A DNA stretch of 8,197 nt from Clostridia bacterium (GTDB taxonomy: Bacteria; Bacillota; Clostridia; Lachnospirales; CAG-274). The notes under the pieces were generated by a model. That model saw only the letters and a list, made by a program, of their open reading frames with translations. It was not told the origin of the DNA and made no database searches. Shown piece by piece: positions 1 to 6,583 of the stretch. A program made the position numbers and the translations under genes. Within the stretch, counting starts at the first letter, position 1, and each line of letters starts with the position of its first letter. The stretch is from the NCBI GenBank assembly GCA_030536675.1, contig JAUNPM010000064.1, positions 1-8,197 on the forward strand, written 5' to 3'.

Positions 1-88
1 TCTTTGCCGATCGGGGATAATATTTTGTTGTATTATTATGTCTTATATAAATTTTTCACTGTACCTGCAGTTTTTTATCCTATAAATT

Positions 89-2719
89 TTATCTCGGATA
101 TTTTATTTGAGCCTGAGCAGCCGCAAGCCTTGCAATAGGAACTCTGTATGGTGAACAGCTTACATAAGTAAGTCCAACCTTGTGACAAAATTCAACGGAA
201 GACGGATCGCCGCCGTGTTCTCCGCATATACCCAATATAATATCAGGTCTTGTTGATTTTCCAAGCTCTGCCGCCATTTTCACAAGTTTACCGACGCCAA
301 CCTGATCCAGCTTTGCAAACGGATCTGACTCGTAAATTTTCTTTTCATAATAAGAATCAAGGAATTTACCTGCATCATCTCTTGAAAAGCCAAATGTCAT
401 CTGTGTAAGGTCATTAGTTCCGAATGAGAAGAATTCAGCCTCCTGTGCTATCAAATCAGCAGTCAATGCAGCTCTCGGTATCTCGATCATAGTACCCACC
501 TTATATTTCAGGTCAACACCCGCCTCTTTTATAATTGCGTCGGCAGTTGTTGTTACTACCTTCTTTACATAAGCAAGCTCTTTAACTTCTCCAACAAGAG
601 GTATCATTATTTCGGGTACTATATTCCATTCACTGTGAGCCTTTGACACATTTATTGCAGCTTTTATTACTGCTGTTGTCTGCATCTTTGCGATTTCTGG
701 ATATGTGACTGCAAGTCTGCATCCTCTGTGACCCATCATAGGATTAAATTCGTGAAGTGAAGCTATGATGCTCTTAATTTCAGCCACACTCTTTTTCTGA
801 GTTTTAGCAAGCTCTTCTATATCTTCTTCCTCCGTAGGCACAAATTCGTGAAGAGGAGGATCCAAGAATCTTATATTAACGTGCTTTCCTTCCATTGTTT
901 CATATAATTTTTCAAAATCTCCCTGCTGCATAGGCTCCAACTTTGCAAGCGCCGCTTCTCTTTCTTCAACAGTGTTTGAACAAATCATTTCTCTTATTGC
1001 TGATATTCTGTCAGGATCAAAGAACATATGCTCTGTTCTGCAAAGTCCTATACCCTCTGCACCAAATTCAACCGCCTGAGCCGCATCTCTCGGAGTATCG
1101 GCATTTGTCCTTACCTCCATTACTCTGAACTCATCAGCCCAATTCATAATTCTTTCAAATTCTCCGCCTATAGATGCTGCAACGGTAGGTATTGCCTCAC
1201 CGTAAATATTTCCCGTTGAACCGTCAAGAGAGATCTCATCGCCTTCATTATAAATTCTTCCTGCAAGCTCAAACTTTTTATTCTCTTCGTCCATTTTAAT
1301 TGAACCGCAGCCTGATACACAGCAAGTACCCATACCTCTTGCTACAACTGCTGCGTGAGATGTCATACCGCCTCTTACTGTAAGAACGCCTTCCGCATAA
1401 TTCATACCTTCAATGTCTTCTGGTGATGTTTCAAGTCTTACAAGAACAACCTTTTCTCCGGATTTTGCCCACTTTACAGCATCATCTGCCGTAAACACTA
1501 TCTTACCGCAGGCAGCTCCCGGTGATGCCGCCAAAGCTGAAGCCACAGGCTTTGCAGCCTTAAGAGCCTCTGCATCAAACTGTGGGTGCAGCAATGCATC
1601 AAGCTGCTTCGGATCGATCATACAAACAGCTTCCTGTGGTGTTATCATTCCCTCATCAACCAGATCGCAGGCAATTTTCAAAGCAGCGGCAGCAGTTCTC
1701 TTTCCGTTTCTTGTCTGTAACATATAGAGCTTTCCGTCCTCAATTGTAAACTCCATATCCTGCATATCCTTGTAATGGTTTTCAAGTCTTTTGCAAATAT
1801 CCACAAACTGGTCATAAACATCTGGCATAATATCCTTAAGCTGATCTATTGTCTGAGGCGTTCTCACACCTGCAACAACATCCTCGCCCTGTGCGTTTAT
1901 AAGGAACTCTCCGTAAAGCTTCTTTTCTCCCGTTGCAGGGTTTCTTGTAAAGGCAACACCTGTTCCGGATGTATCTCCCGTGTTTCCGAATACCATTGAC
2001 TGTACGTTTACAGCAGTCCCCCATGAACTTGGAATATCATTCATTCTTCTGTAGTAAATAGCTCTGGGGTTGTTCCATGAACGGAACACAGCCTTTATTG
2101 CTCCCATAAGCTGATCCTTAGGCTCTGAAGGGAAGTCACTGCCTATTTTTGCCTTGTATTCTGCCTTAAACTGTTCCGCAAGCTTCTTTAAGTCCTCTGC
2201 ATCAAGCTCAGTATCCAGTTTAACTCCCTTTTCTTCTTTCATATTGTCTATAAGCTGTTCAAAATATTTTTTGCCCACTTCCATTACAACATCTGAATAC
2301 ATTTGTATAAATCTTCTGTATGAATCATAAGCAAATCTGGCATTGCCTGTTTTTTCGGCAAAAGCCTCTACAACCTCATCATTAAGGCCCAAATTAAGTA
2401 TTGTATCCATCATACCGGGCATAGAAGCTCTTGAACCCGATCTTACGGAAACCAAAAGAGGATTTTCCTTATCACCAAATTTTTTTCCTGTAATATCCTC
2501 CATTTTTGCTATATATTCCATTATCTGTGCCTGTATCTCATCATTAATGGTCTCATTATCCTTGTAATACTGAGTACAAGCCTCTGTCGTAATGGTAAAG
2601 CCCTGAGGAACAGGCATACCAAGCCCCGTCATTTCCGCAAGATTAGCTCCCTTTCCGCCGAGAAGCTCTCTCATCTTACCATTACCTTCTGAAAACAAAT
2701 AAACAAATTTATTACCCAT
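89..2719 (-). CDS. ppdK: Pyruvate, phosphate dikinase (PPDK), complete
   Basis: Cytoplasmic enzyme interconverting pyruvate + ATP + phosphate with PEP + AMP + pyrophosphate; in fermentative clostridia it works in PPi-linked glycolysis or in PEP formation. The 876-residue length is what is expected for bacterial PPDK (about 870-880). Visible in order: N-terminal ATP-grasp domain with GGKGANLAEM (21-30) and SVRSGSRASMPGMMDT (91-106); the swivelling phosphohistidine domain with GGMTSHAAV, catalytic His455 and the neighbouring Thr453; and the C-terminal TIM-barrel PEP/pyruvate domain with RTEH (Arg561), NIRFLDPP (Arg617), GTMIEIPRA (Glu746), FGTNDLTQ (Asp770) and GICGEHGGDP (catalytic Cys832). 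All key residues are present. The start is supported by an AGGAGG site 8 nt upstream. It is transcribed divergently from lepA and is monocistronic as far as the window shows. No clear terminator is visible in the 88 bases downstream. Identification is by family motifs and is very secure. Confidence 0.98.
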   Translation of the reverse strand: MGNKFVYLFSEGNGKMRELLGGKGANLAEMTGLGMPVPQGFTITTEACTQYYKDNETINDEIQAQIMEYIAKMEDITGKKFGDKENPLLVSVRSGSRASMPGMMDTILNLGLNDEVVEAFAEKTGNARFAYDSYRRFIQMYSDVVMEVGKKYFEQLIDNMKEEKGVKLDTELDAEDLKKLAEQFKAEYKAKIGSDFPSEPKDQLMGAIKAVFRSWNNPRAIYYRRMNDIPSSWGTAVNVQSMVFGNTGDTSGTGVAFTRNPATGEKKLYGEFLINAQGEDVVAGVRTPQTIDQLKDIMPDVYDQFVDICKRLENHYKDMQDMEFTIEDGKLYMLQTRNGKRTAAAALKIACDLVDEGMITPQEAVCMIDPKQLDALLHPQFDAEALKAAKPVASALAASPGAACGKIVFTADDAVKWAKSGEKVVLVRLETSPEDIEGMNYAEGVLTVRGGMTSHAAVVARGMGTCCVSGCGSIKMDEENKKFELAGRIYNEGDEISLDGSTGNIYGEAIPTVAASIGGEFERIMNWADEFRVMEVRTNADTPRDAAQAVEFGAEGIGLCRTEHMFFDPDRISAIREMICSNTVEEREAALAKLEPMQQGDFEKLYETMEGKHVNIRFLDPPLHEFVPTEEEDIEELAKTQKKSVAEIKSIIASLHEFNPMMGHRGCRLAVTYPEIAKMQTTAVIKAAINVSKAHSEWNIVPEIMIPLVGEVKELAYVKKVVTTTADAIIKEAGVDLKYKVGTMIEIPRAALTADLIAQEAEFFSFGTNDLTQMTFGFSRDDAGKFLDSYYEKKIYESDPFAKLDQVGVGKLVKMAAELGKSTRPDIILGICGEHGGDPSSVEFCHKVGLTYVSCSPYRVPIARLAAAQAQIKYPR

Positions 2720-2727
2720 TTTAATCG

Positions 2728-2733
2728 CCTCCT
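2728..2733 (-). promoter_or_regulatory. ppdK ribosome binding site
   Basis: The minus strand reads AGGAGG, a full match to the anti-Shine-Dalgarno core, 8 nt before the ATG at 2717-2719. It fixes the ppdK start. Confidence 0.85.
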
Positions 2734-2774
2734 ATTGTACATTTTATACACAATATTCTATAAATCTTATATAT

Positions 2775-2802
2775 ATTATAGCACAATTAATAATTATTTC
2801 AA
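2775..2802 (-). promoter_or_regulatory. Probable sigma-A promoter of ppdK
   Basis: On the minus strand, TTGAAA (-35, 2797-2802) is followed after 16 bp by a perfect TATAAT (-10, 2775-2780) preceded by TG-n (extended -10). It would give a leader of roughly 45-50 nt before the ATG. This is a pattern match and has no experimental support here. Confidence 0.65.
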
Positions 2803-2815
2803 CCCTTATTTTTTA

Positions 2816-2862
2816 AAACCGTATTATATTTATTACAATTATTGATTTTTTTAATACGGTTT
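2816..2862. repeat. 11-bp inverted repeat in the ppdK-lepA divergent region
   Basis: AAACCGTATTA (2816-2826) and its perfect reverse complement TAATACGGTTT (2852-2862) flank a 25-nt AT-rich spacer. The repeat lies between the two divergent promoters, starting 14 bp upstream of the ppdK -35 box and about 70 bp upstream of the lepA -10 box. As DNA it could be a paired operator. As RNA on the plus strand it would form a stem followed by a U-rich stretch, but no transcript is expected to enter from the left. Operator is the likelier reading; no regulator is assigned. Confidence 0.45.
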
Positions 2863-2928
2863 ATTTTCTATATTAACTAATACGTAATATTTACAATTAA
2901 TTTTCTTCTTTTAAATCCTCCTAAAATA

Positions 2929-2937
2929 TGTTATACT
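2929..2937 (+). promoter_or_regulatory. Possible extended -10 promoter of lepA
   Basis: TG-T-TATACT (TATACT at 2932-2937) is an extended -10 match about 50 bp upstream of the lepA ATG. The corresponding -35 position (about 2909-2914, TTTTAA) is poor, which is tolerable for an extended -10 promoter. A GATAAT at 2957-2962 is a weaker alternative. Confidence 0.4.
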
Positions 2938-2970
2938 ATTTCTAATATACAGATATGATAATTTTTTATT

Positions 2971-2976
2971 AAGGAG
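2971..2976 (+). promoter_or_regulatory. lepA ribosome binding site
   Basis: AAGGAG, 11 nt before the ATG at 2988. The spacing is a little long, but it is the only purine-rich site nearby and supports this start. Confidence 0.7.
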
Positions 2977-2987
2977 ATAAAACAGTT

Positions 2988-4802
2988 ATGAGTTCAGACA
3001 GACAGTCTAAAATAAGAAATTTCAGTATAATTGCCCATATTGATCACGGAAAATCCACATTGGCAGATAGACTTATTCAGCAATCAGGTCTTCTTACAGA
3101 AAGAGAAATGCAGGCTCAGGTCCTTGACAATATGGATCTGGAAAGAGAAAGAGGAATTACAATTAAAGCACAGGCAGTTCGTCTTATTTACAAAACACCG
3201 GACGGAGAAGAATATATACTTAATCTTATTGACACTCCGGGGCACGTTGACTTTAACTACGAGGTTTCAAGAAGTCTTGCAGCCTGTGACGGAGCCGTTC
3301 TTGTAGTAGATGCGGCACAGGGTGTAGAAGCCCAGACATTGGCAAATGTATATCTTGCCCTTGACAATAATCTTGAAATACTACCCGTTATAAATAAGAT
3401 TGACCTTCCAAGTGCCGATCCTGAAAGAGTAAAAGCGGAAATTGAAGACATTATAGGACTTGACGCAAGTGAAGCCCCTTTGATATCAGCTAAAGCAAAT
3501 ATTAATATAGACCAAGTCTTTGATAAAATAATAAATACCCTTCCCGCTCCTTCGGGAGATGAAAACGCACCTCTTAAAGCCCTTATATTCGACAGCTTTT
3601 ACGACAGCTACAAGGGTGTTATTGTTTTTATGCGTGTCTTTGACGGAAAGATAAAAAAAGGCTCCAAAGTCCGTTTTATGGCAACAAGCAAAGAATTTGA
3701 CGTTGTTGAGGTGGGAGTTTTCGGACCGGGACAGTATATTCCCGTAGACGAGCTTAAGGCGGGAGATGTAGGCTATCTTACCGCAAGCATAAAAAATGTA
3801 CGTGACACACGTATAGGCGATACCGTAACAGATGCCAAAAATCCCGTTTCCGAACCTCTTCCTGGATACAAAAAAGTAAATTCAATGGTTTACTGCGGCA
3901 TATTCCCTGCCGACGGAGCAAAATACGGCGACTTAAGAGATGCCCTTGAAAAACTTCAGCTTAACGATGCGGCTCTTAATTTTGAAGCCGAAACCTCCAT
4001 TGCCTTAGGCTTTGGCTTCCGCTGCGGCTTTTTGGGACTTCTGCACCTTGAAATAGTTCAAGAAAGACTTGAAAGAGAATATAATCTTGATCTTGTTACA
4101 ACAGCTCCCTCCGTTATATATAAAGTATATTTAACAGACGGCACTGTCATTAACCTTTCAAATCCTTCAGACCTTCCCGATCCAACCACGATTCTTAAAA
4201 TGGAAGAGCCTATAGTACGTGCTGAAATTATTCTTCCAAGCGAATATATAGGTACTATTATGGAACTTTGCCAGCAAAGGCGAGGTGAATACGAGGGTAT
4301 GGAGTATCTTGAAAAAACAAGAGCCGTTCTTACTTACAAGCTCCCTCTCAACGAAATAATATACGACTTTTTCGACGTATTAAAATCACGTTCAAGAGGC
4401 TATGCATCTTTTGACTATGAGCTTATAGGATATGAGGAAAGCCGCCTTGTTAAACTTGATATGCTTGTAAACAGAGAGGTCGTAGATGCTTTAAGTTTCA
4501 TTGTCCACGAAGACTCTGCTGCTGAAAAGGGCAGAAAAATGGCAGAAAAACTTAAGCAGGAGATACCAAGACATCAGTTTGAAATACCTATACAGGCAGC
4601 CATAGGCAACAAGATAATAGCAAGAGAAACAATTTCAGCCGTAAGAAAAGACGTTCTTGCAAAATGCTACGGCGGCGACATTACAAGAAAGAAAAAACTT
4701 CTTGAAAAGCAAAAAGAAGGTAAAAAGAGAATGCGTCAGATCGGCAGCGTAGAAGTACCTCAGGCAGCATTTATGAGCGTTCTCAAATTAGATGAGGAGT
4801 AA
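2988..4802 (+). CDS. lepA: Elongation factor 4 (LepA), ribosomal back-translocation GTPase
   Basis: Ribosome-associated translational GTPase of the EF-G-like family, implicated in back-translocation, initiation fidelity and ribosome maturation or stress responses. At 604 residues it is full length (family about 600). The G domain is canonical: P-loop AHIDHGKST (16-24), switch I RERGITIKAQ (about 53-62), DTPGH (82-86) with the catalytic His86, NKID (136-139) and SAK (167-169). EF-G-type domains II, III and V follow; FGFRCGFLGLLHLEIVQERL is typical of LepA domain III. The LepA-specific C-terminal domain is intact, with YGGDITRKKKLLEKQKEGKK and the family signature QIGSVEVPQAAF near the end. LepA lacks EF-G domain IV, and none is seen here. 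hemW begins 3 bp after the stop, so the two are probably one operon; this lepA-hemW order is common in Firmicutes. Confidence 0.98.
   Translation: MSSDRQSKIRNFSIIAHIDHGKSTLADRLIQQSGLLTEREMQAQVLDNMDLERERGITIKAQAVRLIYKTPDGEEYILNLIDTPGHVDFNYEVSRSLAACDGAVLVVDAAQGVEAQTLANVYLALDNNLEILPVINKIDLPSADPERVKAEIEDIIGLDASEAPLISAKANINIDQVFDKIINTLPAPSGDENAPLKALIFDSFYDSYKGVIVFMRVFDGKIKKGSKVRFMATSKEFDVVEVGVFGPGQYIPVDELKAGDVGYLTASIKNVRDTRIGDTVTDAKNPVSEPLPGYKKVNSMVYCGIFPADGAKYGDLRDALEKLQLNDAALNFEAETSIALGFGFRCGFLGLLHLEIVQERLEREYNLDLVTTAPSVIYKVYLTDGTVINLSNPSDLPDPTTILKMEEPIVRAEIILPSEYIGTIMELCQQRRGEYEGMEYLEKTRAVLTYKLPLNEIIYDFFDVLKSRSRGYASFDYELIGYEESRLVKLDMLVNREVVDALSFIVHEDSAAEKGRKMAEKLKQEIPRHQFEIPIQAAIGNKIIARETISAVRKDVLAKCYGGDITRKKKLLEKQKEGKKRMRQIGSVEVPQAAFMSVLKLDEE
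4794..4799 (+). promoter_or_regulatory. hemW ribosome binding site inside the lepA 3' end
   Basis: GAGGAG, encoded by the last two codons of lepA, lies 6 nt before the hemW ATG at 4806. Its position within lepA suggests translation of hemW from the lepA message, possibly by coupling. Confidence 0.7.
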
Positions 4803-4805
4803 AAA

Positions 4806-5882
4806 ATGATATCACTTTATATACACATACCCTTTTGTAAAAGCAAGTGTAAATACTGTGACTTTCTCAGCTTTCCAAACAGTGAATATAAAGCTGCCTA
4901 CAAAGAAGCACTGATAAACGAAATAAATGCTTTTGACTGTAATGATGCGGTCAAAAGCATTTTTATAGGAGGCGGAACCCCTTCACTTGTAGAAACCAGC
5001 TTTATAGAAGAAATAATGTATTCCCTTAATAAATTCAATATTTCTTCTCAAGCGGAGATCACAATAGAAGCCAATCCCGGCACACTTACATACGAAAAGC
5101 TGAAAGCATACAATTCAAGCGGTATCAACAGAATAAGTATGGGACTTCAGGCGTGGCAAAACAGCCTTCTTAAAACATTGGGCAGAATACACACTTGCGA
5201 AGAATTTATAAAAAATTACGAACTTTCTTCTCTTTTTTTTAAAAACATAAATGTTGATATTATGTTTTCACTGCCGGGTCAAACGTCGGAAATGTGGAGG
5301 GAAACCCTTGAAAACGTCGCAAATTTAAAGCCTACCCACATTTCAGCCTATAGTCTTATTGTTGAAGAGGGCACGCCCTTTTATAATATGGAGCTTGATC
5401 TTCCCGATGAAGAAACAGACAGACAAATGTACCACAGGGCAATAGAATTTCTTTCACAAAAAGGCTATAAACAATATGAAATATCAAATTTCGCCAAACC
5501 CTCTTTTCATTCGGTCCACAACTGTGTTTACTGGCAGAGAGGCAACTACAAGGGCTTTGGTCTGGGCGCCGCAAGCCTCATAGATAACATAAGATATAAA
5601 AACACGGAAAATATAAATGATTATATAAACGGTCTTACAATTACGGAAACTGAAAAAATAACAAAAGATGACGCTATGGCGGAATTTATGTTTTTGGGTC
5701 TCAGAATGACCGAAGGCATATCCGTAAAAAGGTTTATATCCGAATTTGGCACAGATCCCCTTATTAAATATAAAGATGTCATTGACAAATATAAAAGCTT
5801 TTTTAATTTAAAGGGAGATAAACTTTCACTCACCACTAAAGGCATTGATATTTCAAATATGATTTTCAGCGATATGCTATAA
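4806..5882 (+). CDS. hemW: HemW, radical SAM heme chaperone (HemN/CPO-like family)
   Basis: Radical SAM protein long annotated as oxygen-independent coproporphyrinogen III oxidase. The HemW subgroup is now understood to bind heme and help deliver it to target proteins rather than act as an oxidase. The 358-residue length fits HemW (about 370-380) and is much shorter than HemN (about 450). Visible features: the radical SAM 4Fe-4S motif CKSKCKYC (Cys11, Cys15, Cys18) directly after YIHIPF; GGGTPS (55-60); EANPGT (88-93); GINRISMGLQ (106-115); DIMFSLPGQT (151-160); AYSLIVEEGTPF (181-192); YEISNFAKP; and HNCVYW (238-243), matching the HNxxYW heme-binding motif of HemW. The HemN-type N-terminal extension is absent. 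Second gene of the lepA unit, followed immediately by a terminator hairpin. Assignment to HemW over HemN rests on length and the HNxxYW motif and is fairly secure. Confidence 0.93.
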   Translation: MISLYIHIPFCKSKCKYCDFLSFPNSEYKAAYKEALINEINAFDCNDAVKSIFIGGGTPSLVETSFIEEIMYSLNKFNISSQAEITIEANPGTLTYEKLKAYNSSGINRISMGLQAWQNSLLKTLGRIHTCEEFIKNYELSSLFFKNINVDIMFSLPGQTSEMWRETLENVANLKPTHISAYSLIVEEGTPFYNMELDLPDEETDRQMYHRAIEFLSQKGYKQYEISNFAKPSFHSVHNCVYWQRGNYKGFGLGAASLIDNIRYKNTENINDYINGLTITETEKITKDDAMAEFMFLGLRMTEGISVKRFISEFGTDPLIKYKDVIDKYKSFFNLKGDKLSLTTKGIDISNMIFSDML

Positions 5883-5885
5883 ACA

Positions 5886-5913
5886 ACAGTCCCAATTTAT
5901 TTTTTGGGACTGT
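5886..5913. terminator. Hairpin terminator between convergent hemW and the Spo0A-like gene
   Basis: A perfect 10-bp stem, ACAGTCCCAA (5886-5895) with TTGGGACTGT (5904-5913), closes an 8-nt T-rich loop. It starts 3 bp after the hemW stop; the plus strand continues AATTATTTAT, a broken rather than pure U tract. The same hairpin lies 6 bp past the inferred stop of the minus-strand gene (5920-5922) and is followed on that strand by TTGTTTAT, so it can serve both directions. Confidence 0.75.
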
Positions 5914-5919
5914 AATTAT

Positions 5920-6298
5920 TTATACTTTGTAATCTCCGTAATTATTTAAATATTCCACAACCAAATATATGTATTCACTGTTTGTTGGGCGCCAGTTATC
6001 CTTTATCCAACTCACTCCCATTCTTTCATAAAAACCGTTTCCCCCCGCACTGCTTCCACGCTTTTTCAATTGCTGTCCTTATTCCCCTTTCCACCTTATT
6101 GGGAGATACTTCGTACTTTTCGGCAATTTGGGGATATATTATTTTCGTAAGCATATTAAAAGATTCGGGATTTGTATAAGCTATTACTATTGCCTCTTTC
6201 AAATAAATATATCCTTTAAATTTAGGTTTGATGCCCGACAAAAAAAGCACACCGCATATCAATTGATTAAGTTTATTTTTATTACTTATGACACTCAT
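5920..6298 (-). pseudogene. Stand-alone Spo0A effector (C-terminal DNA-binding) domain protein, frameshifted
   Basis: A small cytoplasmic DNA-binding protein by homology. As sequenced, the frame opens at 6298 and stops after 90 residues at 6026-6028. It resembles the Spo0A output domain: FKGYIYLKEAI (27-37), LTKIIYPQIAEKYEVSPNKVERGIRTAIEKAW (50-81), the latter covering the recognition helix region (compare Spo0A xRVERAIRxAIEVAW). The usual end of this domain, xPTNSEFI, is missing from that frame but is found in the next frame immediately downstream (GVSWIKDNWRPTNSEYIYLV), ending at TAA 5920-5922. Removing one base in the six-G tract (plus-strand C at 6041-6046) joins the two into a coherent 125-residue protein. 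There is no receiver domain, so it is not Spo0A itself. An AAAGGAG site 7 nt upstream supports the start. It could be a true pseudogene, a sequencing or assembly error, or a slippage-controlled gene; the sequence cannot decide. The target genes are unknown. Confidence 0.8.
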
Positions 6299-6305
6299 AA
6301 AACCG

Positions 6306-6312
6306 CTCCTTT
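6306..6312 (-). promoter_or_regulatory. Ribosome binding site of the Spo0A-like gene
   Basis: The minus strand reads AAAGGAG, 7 nt before the ATG at 6296-6298. This strong site argues that the gene is, or was recently, translated. Confidence 0.75.
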
Positions 6313-6318
6313 GATACT

Positions 6319-6347
6319 ATTATCCCACAGTGTAAAATAATTTACAA
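6319..6347 (-). promoter_or_regulatory. Probable sigma-A promoter of the Spo0A-like gene
   Basis: On the minus strand, TTGTAA (-35, 6342-6347), a 17-bp spacer and GATAAT (-10, 6319-6324) are a good match to a vegetative promoter. The spacer and -35 box contain the palindrome TGTAAA-ATAA-TTTACA (6331-6346), so a repressor bound there would block this promoter. Confidence 0.55.
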
Positions 6348-6393
6348 CTATTAAAATCAAAAAAAACACATTTTTCAAATTGTTATTTTACAC
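6330..6393. repeat. Paired 11-bp inverted sites, operator-like
   Basis: GTGTAAAATAA (6330-6340) recurs as its exact reverse complement TTATTTTACAC (6383-6393). The centres are 53 bp apart, close to five helical turns, so both would face the same side of the DNA. The proximal copy sits between the -35 and -10 boxes of the Spo0A-like gene. The AT-rich background makes chance matches easier, but an exact 11-bp pair containing GTGTA is above what I would expect nearby. No known regulator is assigned. Confidence 0.45.
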
Positions 6394-6506
6394 ATAATAT
6401 TACAATTATTTTTATGCATTATTAACAAATATATAATTTTTAATATTTTTTAAAGGAATTTTATATATTTTGCAGAATACATTTATTTATAGACATTAAC
6501 TTATTG

Positions 6507-6534
6507 TTGAAATATGATATATTTACTCTAATAT
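6507..6534 (+). promoter_or_regulatory. Possible promoter of the EF-G-like gene
   Basis: TTGAAA (6507-6512), 16 bp, then TAATAT (6529-6534), about 50 bp before the ATG. The surroundings are so AT-rich that other -10-like hexamers exist, so this is only a candidate. Confidence 0.35.
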
Positions 6535-6572
6535 TTTAATCAATGTAGTTTAATATGTATAAATTTATATAT

Positions 6573-6579
6573 GGGGTGA
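6573..6579 (+). promoter_or_regulatory. Ribosome binding site of the EF-G-like gene
   Basis: GGGGTGA, pairing with the anti-Shine-Dalgarno region in the GGTGA part, lies 4 nt before the ATG at 6584. It supports that start, as does the position of the P-loop at residue 16. Confidence 0.65.
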
Positions 6580-6583
6580 TTTT

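Larger units (their letters stand above)
6394..6583. other. AT-rich intergenic region before the EF-G-like gene
   Basis: Very AT-rich DNA with no coding signal on either strand and no convincing RNA gene or strong hairpin. It carries the divergent upstream regions of the Spo0A-like gene and the EF-G-like gene. Apart from the promoter and ribosome binding site listed separately, I see nothing specific in it. Confidence 0.6.

Noticed and set aside
7..14. CCGATCGG palindrome near the left edge, considered as part of a ppdK terminator
   Set aside because: It has no loop, is not followed by a T tract on the minus strand, and lies about 75 bp past the stop. The AT-only inverted repeat beside it (ATAATA/TATTAT) is too weak to call.
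943..2567. Several open frames of 60-100 codons on the plus strand, and one on the minus strand, inside ppdK
   Set aside because: They lie wholly within a well-conserved PPDK gene, have no plausible ribosome binding or family motifs, and are frame shadows.
2833..2900. Repeated TTACAATTA words (2833, 2891, and again near 6400)
   Set aside because: Short AT-only-type words in AT-rich intergenic DNA, with no consistent spacing or position relative to promoters.
5233..5245. Eight-T run followed by five As inside hemW, possible transcriptional slippage site
   Set aside because: The reading frame is continuous through it and the protein matches HemW on both sides. Such runs are common in AT-rich coding DNA.
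5356..5845. Minus-strand open frames opposite hemW
   Set aside because: They overlap fully conserved HemW motifs and encode low-complexity, motif-free peptides; antisense shadows.
6041..6050. GGGAAAC within the G tract (minus strand), a known -1 frameshift heptamer
   Set aside because: The phase is wrong: the incoming frame reads GGG GGG AAA, and restoring the Spo0A domain needs a +1 shift or loss of one G, not a -1 slip.
6360..6380. TTTGAAAAATG (minus strand), considered as a Spo0A-binding 0A box
   Set aside because: It lacks the TGTCGAA core of the 0A box; the similarity is only A/T richness.
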